A DNA stretch of 6,371 nt, taken from Balneolales bacterium. GTDB taxonomy: Bacteria; Bacteroidota; Rhodothermia; Balneolales; HLUCCA01. Below the pieces are notes generated by a model, which saw only the letters and a program-made list of their open reading frames with translations, had not been told where the DNA came from and ran no database searches. Made by a program: the position numbers and the translations under genes. The DNA lies in NCBI GenBank assembly GCA_022565415.1, contig JAIUMT010000194.1, positions 1 through 6,371 on the forward strand. Reading direction: 5' to 3'. How positions within the stretch are numbered: position 1 is the stretch's first letter; each line of letters begins with the position of its first letter. This document shows positions 1 to 6,024 of the stretch, piece by piece.

Positions 1-930
1 GACCAGTAATTCGAGCGTCCCTCTCGACCATTTCAACTGCTGTTTGTAGTAGGATGTAAGCGTGGCCGGGACCAGTCCCTTTGTGAATACTTTTGGCACA
101 TAAACGGATTTCCATCCTTTCGCGTAAAGTTGCATTGCCGTGTGCATATCTTCTGAAAGGCCGGGTGCATGACCGCCAATGGAATCGAGCGCTTTACGCC
201 TGAACACACAATTCGCTCCGATGGCGTTAACTGTGCCGTAGGAGTTCATCGACATCATTACCGGACCATAGAAATGGAATGTTTGCTCGGCAGCGCCTTT
301 TGCCACAAGCGATTCATCGACGTTATAATACGCCTGAACTGACTGAACAAATCCGATGTTTTCATCTTCAAAATAGGGCACGATCTCATCCAGAAAGTCT
401 TCTTTCGGCACGTGATCGGGGTCGAGAATCAGACAAATATCGCCTGTTGCTTGCCTAAGGGCGTTGTTGATATTGCCCGCTTTGGCATTTATCCGGTTGG
501 CTCGGGTTACATGTTTAATCCCGTTTTCTGCGCAAAATTCCTTTAAATGCGGATCATCAGCTTCATCACACAAATAGGTCGTATGCGGATATTTCATCCT
601 TTGAATGGCAAGAAGCGTTCTCTTGATCATGTCGTAGGGTTCACCCGGAAAAAAAGTCGTTAGGACATCAACCGAAAACTCCTTCGTGAGGGTTGGTTTT
701 TTGGGCACAGTAATGTCCCAATAATGATACCAGATATAGATAATCCGGAAGCTATCGAATACCAACGGCCCCATCAGCAACCAATAAAGTAACTTATAAT
801 CAATCAATTCTGGCTTGAGGAACCAGTAGAAAAAATTGATTATACTCAACAGACCCAAAACGATTAGAAATCTCAATGTCAGATTTTCGATTCGAGTCGG
901 CTCTTTAATGATGGTCGTGTTTTTACTCAC
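1..930 (-). CDS. Cellulose-synthase-like GT2 processive glycosyltransferase, C-terminus beyond window edge
   Basis: Inner-membrane family 2 glycosyltransferase of the BcsA/cellulose-synthase type, expected to polymerise a nucleotide-sugar into a beta-linked glycan and extrude it. The first 310 codons are present and run off the left edge without a stop. Two hydrophobic helices lie at about residues 20-36 and 47-68, and the GT-A domain follows. Visible motifs are CDEADDP (121-127, first Asp motif), the DxD in LDPDHVP (D170, D172), LSEDMHTA with the TED-like catalytic D261, and QQLKWSRGT (297-305), equivalent to QxxRW but with Lys at the Arg position. The start is a GTG at 930-928, chosen because it lies in the overlap GTGA with the stop of the upstream glycosidase gene, so the two genes should be translationally coupled. 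The C-terminal membrane helices, and any PilZ domain, are outside the window. The family is firm; the polymer (glucan, mannan or mixed) cannot be read from this. Confidence 0.9.
   Translation of the reverse strand, partial: MSKNTTIIKEPTRIENLTLRFLIVLGLLSIINFFYWFLKPELIDYKLLYWLLMGPLVFDSFRIIYIWYHYWDITVPKKPTLTKEFSVDVLTTFFPGEPYDMIKRTLLAIQRMKYPHTTYLCDEADDPHLKEFCAENGIKHVTRANRINAKAGNINNALRQATGDICLILDPDHVPKEDFLDEIVPYFEDENIGFVQSVQAYYNVDESLVAKGAAEQTFHFYGPVMMSMNSYGTVNAIGANCVFRRKALDSIGGHAPGLSEDMHTAMQLYAKGWKSVYVPKVFTKGLVPATLTSYYKQQLKWSRGTLELLV
927..930 (-). promoter_or_regulatory. GTGA stop/start overlap (translational coupling junction)
   Basis: On the minus strand the glycosidase stop TGA (929-927) is nested with the GTG start (930-928) of the GT2 gene. 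No good Shine-Dalgarno sequence precedes it; only a weak purine-rich GAAGAA lies in the end of the glycosidase gene. Initiation of the glycosyltransferase is therefore probably by re-initiating ribosomes, which would fix a stoichiometric link between hydrolase and synthase. The overlap is seen directly; coupling is inferred. Confidence 0.7.
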
Positions 931-2255
931 TTGTTCTTCAAAACGTAAAATGGGGTGTTTGAGGAGGCGAAAAAGCCCTCCTGATTGTAGACGTAAGCAA
1001 ATATCCTGTAGGGACCTTCTCGTACTGGGGCTAGAAACGTAGTAGTGTAGTCTTCAACATCGACAAAGGTATCAATCGGGTTATAGTCCACTTTCTCACT
1101 TGTATCGCTGTACCAGGCTTCCGGATAAATTTCCCAAACAACGCGCGCACCTCCGCCATAGTTTTCATCAAAAAAAAGCGTTGCCTCACTTAACTCTCCG
1201 GGCAAAAAAATGATACTTTCGTAAGCCGATTTATTATTAACCAACATATAATCTAATCCGATTGGCTTCGGAGGGTTGTCGGATTGAGCCCAATGGCTTT
1301 CAATTACCGAGATAATTTCGGATTTGTATCCCTCTTTGAAAAGGCTGAACCAGGTATGTGTTCGCTCGAGTTTTGATCCCCAGTAAAAATGTACTGACCC
1401 AAGACAAGCTGTGTCTTTGCGTTCTCGAATGATGTTTGTTCGATATCTGACTAATTCTGATTTTACTGAGCTTGTGAACTCAATGGGGGCGCCCCATGAG
1501 GTGTATTTTGATTCCCAGGGTCCGTCTGGACCAAGTTCACTAAAATAGTATGGCCTTTGTCCGAAGAAAAATGAGACTTGAGCTAAGTGTGAGTTAACGA
1601 ATTTTGTATTTCCGAATGTATTAAATGCTACCAGATCTAATTTAGGGGAATGTATAAATATGCTGGCCATAGACTTTCGCCCAGCCCCGATAATCGATGT
1701 GGAAACAGGATGATTCGGGTCAGCCTCATGAATAATTTCCACCAACTCGTTGAATGTTTTTATGAAACTATTCTTTCTAAAAACTAACGGGTATTTAATT
1801 TCATTTCCGAGATTCCATAGAAGCAGTGCCGGATGATCTTTATACTGTAAGACCAGCTCTCGGATGTTCTGTTTTAAAATCTCTTTTTGGTCGTAATCAT
1901 CATATAAATTGTACGATTTATCATATGGGGGTAAATAGACGTCAACTATTGCTGCTAAATTGTGTTTGTGCGCTTCATCTAGTTTTTCCTGAATATTTGC
2001 CGTATCGAATAGCCTGATTGTGTTTCCACCGATTTCTGCCAGTTCTTTGAAATTGGATTCACCGCCCGCGCCCTGAATGTAAAATGGCTCACCATTTCTG
2101 ATAAGTTGAAATCCTGCTTCTGTTTTCTTGATATATACCGTTTTGGACTCATCGACGCGTAGGTCATTACTGAGATTTTTTAACGCAAAAAAACCTCCTA
2201 GAACGGCAATAATGAACAATGACGAACCTATATAAATAAAAAACTTGAAGTTCAT
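927..2255 (-). CDS. Membrane-anchored clan GH-A glycoside hydrolase (GH2-type TIM barrel)
   Basis: A 442-residue protein with an N-terminal hydrophobic segment (about 5-25) and no lipobox Cys, so it is probably a signal anchor that places the enzyme in the periplasm. The barrel starts near FQLIRNGEPFYIQGAGG (49-65) and carries the clan GH-A pair: WNLGNE with acid/base E152, and YFSELGPDG with probable nucleophile E240. FYWGSKLERTHTWFSLF (290-306) closes the barrel, as in GH2 C-terminal-type proteins. Residues from about 330 to 440 look like a beta-sandwich. The N-terminal beta-sandwich domains of classical GH2 enzymes are absent, so GH5 or another clan GH-A family remains possible. The overlap with the GT2 synthase gene suggests a role like BcsZ in cellulose or PslG in Psl synthesis: trimming, releasing or transglycosylating the nascent polymer. 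Retaining chemistry is expected for the clan; the substrate is unknown. Confidence 0.85.
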   Translation of the reverse strand: MNFKFFIYIGSSLFIIAVLGGFFALKNLSNDLRVDESKTVYIKKTEAGFQLIRNGEPFYIQGAGGESNFKELAEIGGNTIRLFDTANIQEKLDEAHKHNLAAIVDVYLPPYDKSYNLYDDYDQKEILKQNIRELVLQYKDHPALLLWNLGNEIKYPLVFRKNSFIKTFNELVEIIHEADPNHPVSTSIIGAGRKSMASIFIHSPKLDLVAFNTFGNTKFVNSHLAQVSFFFGQRPYYFSELGPDGPWESKYTSWGAPIEFTSSVKSELVRYRTNIIRERKDTACLGSVHFYWGSKLERTHTWFSLFKEGYKSEIISVIESHWAQSDNPPKPIGLDYMLVNNKSAYESIIFLPGELSEATLFFDENYGGGARVVWEIYPEAWYSDTSEKVDYNPIDTFVDVEDYTTTFLAPVREGPYRIFAYVYNQEGFFASSNTPFYVLKNK

Positions 2256-2482
2256 ATTAACTCGATAACTCTCAAATAATAATTACTCACACTACTCTTG
2301 AATGTCGGATTTCTAAGTGTATTTAACATCTTGGAGCACTTTTTGGGGTTACTCCTGACTATTTCATCAGAAGTTTGTTCAGCCTTTGTTTAATAAAAAC
2401 ATAGTATCATGATTTCATTTCGACTAAATCTGTGACTCTTCTCTTCTTATCCAGCAAGTTTGATGCCAACTCGACGTAATAT

Positions 2483-2515
2483 CTACTCAACTCGTAGCTA
2501 TATATGAGATAGTAG
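2483..2515. repeat. Imperfect two-tier stem-loop
   Basis: The outer arms CTACT (2483-2487) and AGTAG (2511-2515) pair perfectly. The inner arms CTCGTA (2491-2496) and TATGAG (2503-2508) pair with one G-T wobble around a 6-nt loop. The internal loop is 3 by 2 bases. There is no T-run on either side, so it is not a classical terminator. It could be part of the glycosidase leader RNA or chance pairing in AT-rich DNA. Confidence 0.3.
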
Positions 2516-2673
2516 GTCAGATGAGTACTGAGCTTGGTTTCTATGCGCTAAGGAAGACAATATCTAACTGCCATATGTATTTTTATTCAGTCAGTGAGTA
2601 TTCAGGAAGTAATAATTACACACCTAGTACACCTTTTTCACAATGAGTTGTGTAGGCAACATCAATCTAAAAG

Positions 2674-2695
2674 CAAGTCGGTCCAATCTGACTTG
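2674..2695 (-). terminator. Candidate weak terminator hairpin downstream of AsmA-like gene
   Basis: CAAGTCGG (2674-2681) and CTGACTTG (2688-2695) form an 8-bp stem with a 6-nt loop. The seventh pair is a wobble on the plus strand and a mismatch on the minus strand. Read on the minus strand the stem is followed by CTTTTAG, a short interrupted T-run, about 110 bp after the AsmA-like stop codon. Position and polarity fit a transcription terminator for that gene, but the T-tract is poor. Confidence 0.35.
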
Positions 2696-2806
2696 ATGTG
2701 TATAGACAGACCTGGCCCTGATTACAAATCCGTGGTCCGAGCTTTTTGGATGCTTCCATTACCCAAGACGTGCAAATTCGAGCTTACCGACCAGAACAAC
2801 ACGACC

Positions 2807-4348
2807 TCATAAACGCAATACAATGTCGTACAGACCAGATCTCAACGTTTGCCATAAATGTTGGAAAAACGGCGATTCTGGCGGACGAACGTGATCAATC
2901 TCCCCGGTTCGCACCTCATCTTCGGAATTTGGTAAATTATTCGACCTCAACACACCTTCATTGGCTATCAAACTAACAATGGATTTCATAAAACCTTCCT
3001 CATGATCATCTTTATCGATAATTTCCACTTTCAGGTCATCATAAATTAAATGCATTCTACCGGAACTAGTATCGGCCATCATCTTGAAATCGAACTCAAG
3101 CTCATGTGCAACTCCACTCATCACCTCCACCCCCATCACATCCATCATAATCGAATTCAGCTGTTTCAGATCGAATCGCTGCAGGTTGCCAGTTCCTGTC
3201 ATGCGGAACGGGGCATCATCCAATGTGAAACTCAAGAACGTGCTCAGCTCTGAGTGATTCTGCAGGTAGGTTACTGCATTCAGCTTTGCCGGCGAGGATG
3301 AAAGCGAATTTACATCATATAGTTGTATAGTCGAGTTCATAAATGATATCGTGCCGGGTCGAACCCCATTTTCGTTTCGCTCTGAATATTGCACATTCGT
3401 GTTTCTGAGGTAGATTGAATCGAGTTGGACTGCAAATGGCAATTTCTGAATGGTTTCGTTGAGTAATGTTGGACGTTCTCTGTTTGGGTCCAGTGGCAGA
3501 TGTAGGTCTGCTGATATGTGAATATCGAAAGCATCAAAATCCAGAGTGCGGGCTTTTATAATTTCCTTGTTTTGATGTGCAGACGGGTCAATTCCGGTGG
3601 CTTTGAAGTTCGTCAATGACATTTCGACCATGTCTTGTTTGAATTCGAGCGTGCTCATAAACTGGGAAAACCCTCCAATGGGGGTCAATTTCATGGATGA
3701 TAACGTGAGGAGGCTGTCTTGTTGATTGAAATTGAGTTCGGAGAGCGAAAGCCGATACCGGTCTTCGGAGAACAGAAACCCGAGTGAATCGACATTTATG
3801 ATGAGTTTCATCGAGTCTGGCACGGACATAAATTCGACTGATAACTCCGAATTCAGGTTAAATCCGCTGATTCGGTTGGTTTCTGTGCCATCTTTTCGGG
3901 CAACTACAGTTCCGTTAGTTAAGTCAAGAGACCGGATTGCTATCTTTCTAGCGTTGATATTCTCGGTGGGTTCATCCCCCTCCAGGCCTCCGGATTCAGC
4001 TAGAAGCGAATCGTCCCAATCGATCGTGAAATTGTCTAATCTTACTTTTGAAAAGTTGATGTTTTCGCTGAAGTAGATGCCTGGATTAATGCCGGTAATA
4101 CGGATGGTGTCGGATTGGAAAACAGTTTGACTGTCGGAGGTTGCCGAAATGGACATTTTCCCGATAGAAACAGCGCGTTTCAGTGGCGAAACACGGGCAG
4201 AATTTATCTCCACCACGAACTCTGGTCCGAGGGCATCCGAAAGCATCGATTGAATCTGTACTTCATTAACCCCGTAGCGAAGCCACAAGAGCAGTCCCGA
4301 AAAGATGATCAAAATCGTCAGTAAAATAAGAATTAGCGCTTTTTTCAT
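2807..4348 (-). CDS. AsmA-like envelope protein (DUF748/AsmA superfamily)
   Basis: A 513-residue protein with a positively charged start and one hydrophobic anchor (about 4-23, MKKALILILL onward), then a long periplasmic, beta-rich, low-cysteine stretch with no catalytic motif. Alternating short hydrophobic strands such as IRITGINPGIYF and VRLDNFTIDW, and phrases like MTGTGNLQRFDLKQLN (about 379-394), are typical of AsmA/TamB-like beta-groove proteins. The conserved C-terminal block (about 395-513) includes GRMHLIYDDLKVEIIDKD, IVSLIANEGVLRSNN and the closing WQTLRSGLYDIVLRL, which resembles the DUF748-type ending. Family members sit in the inner membrane and span the periplasm; some are implicated in phospholipid transport to the outer membrane. 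The ATG at 4348 is the natural start because the anchor follows at once. It lies upstream of the glycosidase-GT2 pair but is separated from it by 551 bp, so a link to polysaccharide export is not shown. Confidence 0.75.
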   Translation of the reverse strand: MKKALILILLTILIIFSGLLLWLRYGVNEVQIQSMLSDALGPEFVVEINSARVSPLKRAVSIGKMSISATSDSQTVFQSDTIRITGINPGIYFSENINFSKVRLDNFTIDWDDSLLAESGGLEGDEPTENINARKIAIRSLDLTNGTVVARKDGTETNRISGFNLNSELSVEFMSVPDSMKLIINVDSLGFLFSEDRYRLSLSELNFNQQDSLLTLSSMKLTPIGGFSQFMSTLEFKQDMVEMSLTNFKATGIDPSAHQNKEIIKARTLDFDAFDIHISADLHLPLDPNRERPTLLNETIQKLPFAVQLDSIYLRNTNVQYSERNENGVRPGTISFMNSTIQLYDVNSLSSSPAKLNAVTYLQNHSELSTFLSFTLDDAPFRMTGTGNLQRFDLKQLNSIMMDVMGVEVMSGVAHELEFDFKMMADTSSGRMHLIYDDLKVEIIDKDDHEEGFMKSIVSLIANEGVLRSNNLPNSEDEVRTGEIDHVRPPESPFFQHLWQTLRSGLYDIVLRL

Positions 4349-4421
4349 GGTAAATATTAGATGAGTAAAGCCACGTATAGTGTGATGAAGTCTGTCGGGT
4401 GCTGATGTCGACTCGGGACAA

Positions 4422-4446
4422 TAAATATATATCCTATAAGCTACAA
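4422..4446 (-). promoter_or_regulatory. Weak promoter-like element upstream of AsmA-like gene
   Basis: On the minus strand TATATTTA (4429-4422) matches the Bacteroidota -7 box TAnnTTTG except for the last base, and a TTG (4446-4444) lies upstream. The 14-nt spacing is shorter than the usual 17-23, and the region is generally AT-rich, so this is only a candidate. It sits about 75 bp upstream of the ATG at 4348. Confidence 0.2.
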
Positions 4447-4511
4447 CGCGGGTTATTACAGAGTATTATAACGTCGGAATTCAGTTTTATATAAATCACG
4501 GTAGGACCCAT

Positions 4512-4543
4512 GGTATTACGCGTAGTAGTGAATTTCCAATACC
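4512..4543. repeat. Inverted repeat GGTATT/AATACC
   Basis: GGTATT (4512-4517) and AATACC (4538-4543) are exact reverse complements separated by 20 bases. The arms are short and the loop is long, so it could be a spaced operator or chance. It lies about 165 bp upstream of the AsmA-like start. Confidence 0.25.
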
Positions 4544-4575
4544 TGTCAAATGTACAACTGCTCATCCCCTCCGTA

Positions 4576-4593
4576 TAAAGCACATCTGCTTTA
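4576..4593. repeat. Perfect 7-bp dyad TAAAGCA-CATC-TGCTTTA
   Basis: TAAAGCA (4576-4582) and TGCTTTA (4587-4593) are perfect reverse complements around a 4-base centre, giving an 18-bp element. There is no T-run on either side, so it is not an intrinsic terminator. Its size and symmetry fit the operator of a dimeric regulator in the middle of a divergent intergenic region, or a small RNA hairpin. The symmetry is seen directly; function is inferred. Confidence 0.45.
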
Positions 4594-4618
4594 ATAACCC
4601 CACATTATATGACAAGCC

Positions 4619-4660
4619 TTTGCGCTCACCGCTAACCTCGGGAAGTGTGAATGCGCGAAA
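4619..4660. repeat. Bulged long hairpin before the plus-strand genes
   Basis: TTT-GCGC-TCAC (4619-4629) pairs with GTGA-GCGC-AAA (4647-4650, 4653-4656, 4658-4660). This gives 11 pairs in all, with a two-base bulge (AT) and a one-base bulge (G), around a 17-nt loop. It stands out as locally GC-rich in an AT-rich spacer. No T-tract follows on the plus strand. Possible readings are a leader-RNA structure for the GH130 transcript, a regulator site or chance. Confidence 0.3.
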
Positions 4661-4836
4661 TAAGTAGTGGCCGGATATGTTGAAATTTCTTCTGTCGGAG
4701 TTGATCGTTGCCCGGCACAATTTCTCAGATCGACTTCAATTCGAACTTGGGATTGAGATATTCAGAAATAGAATTATTGATAAGACACTCGTGATTGCAC
4801 CAAGCTATTCAATCATTTCCCCAAATAAGCAAATTC

Positions 4837-4980
4837 ATGACAATCAAAGAACTAAAAGAAGAATTAGAATCGTCGGATAATCCCGTAGCTAAGTCCCTAC
4901 ATCACGGTTCTGGCTACAAAATTCTCCTTATTGGCTTTAAAAAAGGAATGATTCTAAAAGATCATAGCCATGAACTATAA
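4837..4980 (+). pseudogene. 3'-truncated small cupin-domain protein
   Basis: A 47-codon frame starts at ATG 4837 and ends at a TAA at 4978-4980, followed at once by a second TAA. The N-terminus MTIKELKEELESSDNPVAK and the stretch LLIGFKKGMILKDHSH resemble the start of small (roughly 90-110 residue) Bacteroidota cupins. In those proteins the first beta-strands lead to the metal-binding HxH (here H43 and H45). The frame ends two residues after this motif, so the rest of the beta-barrel, including the Glu/His second motif, is missing, and no continuation is seen in any frame before GH130 begins 11 bases later. It is most likely a decayed or rearrangement-cut gene. A genuine 47-residue peptide is possible but could not form a cupin barrel. 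An upstream in-frame ATG at 4795 adds 14 residues without family resemblance, so 4837 is preferred. The family call is from memory of related sequences. Confidence 0.6.
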
Positions 4981-4991
4981 TAAATAACATA

Positions 4992-6023
4992 ATGATTAGC
5001 ATTAAAAATGAAGGTATAGTAATTTCAATAACGGAACATGATTTTGAAAATGACGGGGTACTCAATCCTGCGATAATGCAAGAAGGAAACACCGTTCACA
5101 TGTTCTACAGGGCGGTGCGGAGAGGAAATTATTCTACTATAGGCTATGCCAAGTTAGAAGGACCATTAAACGTGGTTGAGAGAAATGAGAAGCCTCTAAT
5201 TATACCGTCTGCCGACTATGAAATACATGGAGTTGAAGACCCTAGAATAGTAAAAATTGATGATGTTTACTATTTGACCTATTGCGCCTATGATGGTGTC
5301 AATGCTTTAGGTTGTCTGGCAACGTCAACAGATTTAATTCATTTTGAAAAGCAGGGTATTGTTGTGCCTCAAGTTACCTATGAAGAATTCAAGGAAATGA
5401 CTGAATTCAGTAGCTACTTGAATGAAAAATATGAACGATTTCATGTTACTAATAACATATTAAACAATCCAGGTACGAGACGACTTATTTGGGACAAAAA
5501 CCTCATTTTTTTTCCTAGAAAAGTTAACGATAAATTTATGCTGCTACATCGCATAAAACCTGACATCCAGATCGTTTCGTTTAATACTATCGAAGACCTA
5601 ACTAAAGATTTTTGGAAAGACTATTTACTTCATTTTAGTGACCACATTTTGATGGCATCTAAACATGATCATGAAATTGGATACATCGGCGGTGGTTGTC
5701 CTCCAATTGAAACTGAAGCTGGATGGCTCATGATTTACCATGGTGTCCATGATTCGGCTAAGGGTTACATATATACAGGATGCGCAGCATTACTGGATTT
5801 GGAAGACCCAACAAAAGAAATAGCAAGATTGCCTTATGCCTTATTCGAACCTGAACTACCATGGGAACTTTTTGGATATGTAGATAATGTAGTTTTCCCG
5901 ACAGGAACGTCTCTTTTTGATGGAAGACTATACGTTTACTATGGAGCTGCAGACAAACGAATCGCCGCCGCATCAGTAGATATGAAAGAACTGATTACTG
6001 AACTCCTACAATACAAAGTCTGA
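4992..6023 (+). CDS. GH130 beta-mannoside phosphorylase / mannosidase
   Basis: A 343-residue protein forming a five-bladed beta-propeller of family GH130, whose members phosphorolyse (or in some subfamilies hydrolyse) beta-linked mannosides, giving mannose 1-phosphate when phosphate is the acceptor. No signal peptide is present, so it is cytoplasmic. Motifs in order: VLNPAIM (23-29), HMFYRAVRRG (36-45), GVEDPRI (80-86) with catalytic D83, WDKNLIFFPRK (167-177), LLHRIKPDIQ (184-193), IGGGCPPIETEAGWLMIYHG (232-251), and VFPTGTSLFDGRLYVYYGAA (301-320). Basic residues such as R40, R43 and the H186-R187 pair favour a phosphorylase, but subfamily and linkage (beta-1,4 to Glc/GlcNAc or beta-1,2) cannot be settled by eye. 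The ATG at 4992 fits the family N-terminus; the A-rich upstream lacks a Shine-Dalgarno sequence. It starts 11 bp after the cupin remnant and ends one base before the GT4 start, so GH130 and GT4 form an operon. Confidence 0.9.
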   Translation: MISIKNEGIVISITEHDFENDGVLNPAIMQEGNTVHMFYRAVRRGNYSTIGYAKLEGPLNVVERNEKPLIIPSADYEIHGVEDPRIVKIDDVYYLTYCAYDGVNALGCLATSTDLIHFEKQGIVVPQVTYEEFKEMTEFSSYLNEKYERFHVTNNILNNPGTRRLIWDKNLIFFPRKVNDKFMLLHRIKPDIQIVSFNTIEDLTKDFWKDYLLHFSDHILMASKHDHEIGYIGGGCPPIETEAGWLMIYHGVHDSAKGYIYTGCAALLDLEDPTKEIARLPYALFEPELPWELFGYVDNVVFPTGTSLFDGRLYVYYGAADKRIAAASVDMKELITELLQYKV

Positions 6024-6024
6024 A

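Larger units (their letters stand above)
2256..2806. other. 551-bp non-coding gap between AsmA-like and glycosidase genes
   Basis: No convincing gene is seen on either strand; short open frames exist but lack family resemblance or a sensible start. The region must hold the 3' end of the AsmA-like transcript and the leader or promoter of the glycosidase-GT2 pair. I see two imperfect hairpins (listed separately). A search by eye for the Bacteroidota promoter pattern (TTG about 20 bp from TAnnTTTG) on the minus strand within 170 bp of the glycosidase ATG found only degenerate partial matches. Upstream of that ATG the purine-rich GAGAG is about 15 bases away, which is not a normal Shine-Dalgarno position. 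The length is unusual between same-strand genes and suggests separate transcription units. Confidence 0.6.
4349..4836. other. Divergent intergenic region between the two arms
   Basis: About 490 bp lie between the minus-strand AsmA-like start and the plus-strand truncated cupin. It should contain promoters for both directions. I recognise no gene: a 67-codon open frame at 4677-4880 has no family signature and runs out of frame into the cupin. The notable content is three inverted repeats (4512-4543, 4576-4593, 4619-4660) and an AT-rich promoter-like patch at 4422-4446. No clear TAnnTTTG box was found on the plus strand ahead of 4837. Confidence 0.6.

Noticed and set aside
836..2167. Short open frames at 836-1042 (+), 1826-2017 (+) and 1979-2167 (-)
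   Set aside because: All are shadows of the glycosidase and GT2 coding regions, which have clear catalytic motifs in their own frames.
2594..2976. Two plus-strand open frames of 72 and 76 codons
   Set aside because: The second is largely antisense to the conserved C-terminal block of the AsmA-like gene. The first lies in the gap, has no recognisable motif and unlikely residue composition.
3726..4076. Plus-strand 116-codon open frame
   Set aside because: It lies fully antisense within the AsmA-like gene and is very rich in Ser and Arg, typical of a shadow frame.
4677..4880. Plus-strand 67-codon open frame ahead of the cupin remnant
   Set aside because: No family signature, no signal or membrane segment, and it overlaps the better-supported cupin frame out of phase. 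It is probably a chance frame in intergenic DNA.
5758..5973. Minus-strand 71-codon open frame
   Set aside because: Antisense to the conserved C-terminal GH130 motifs, with no independent support.
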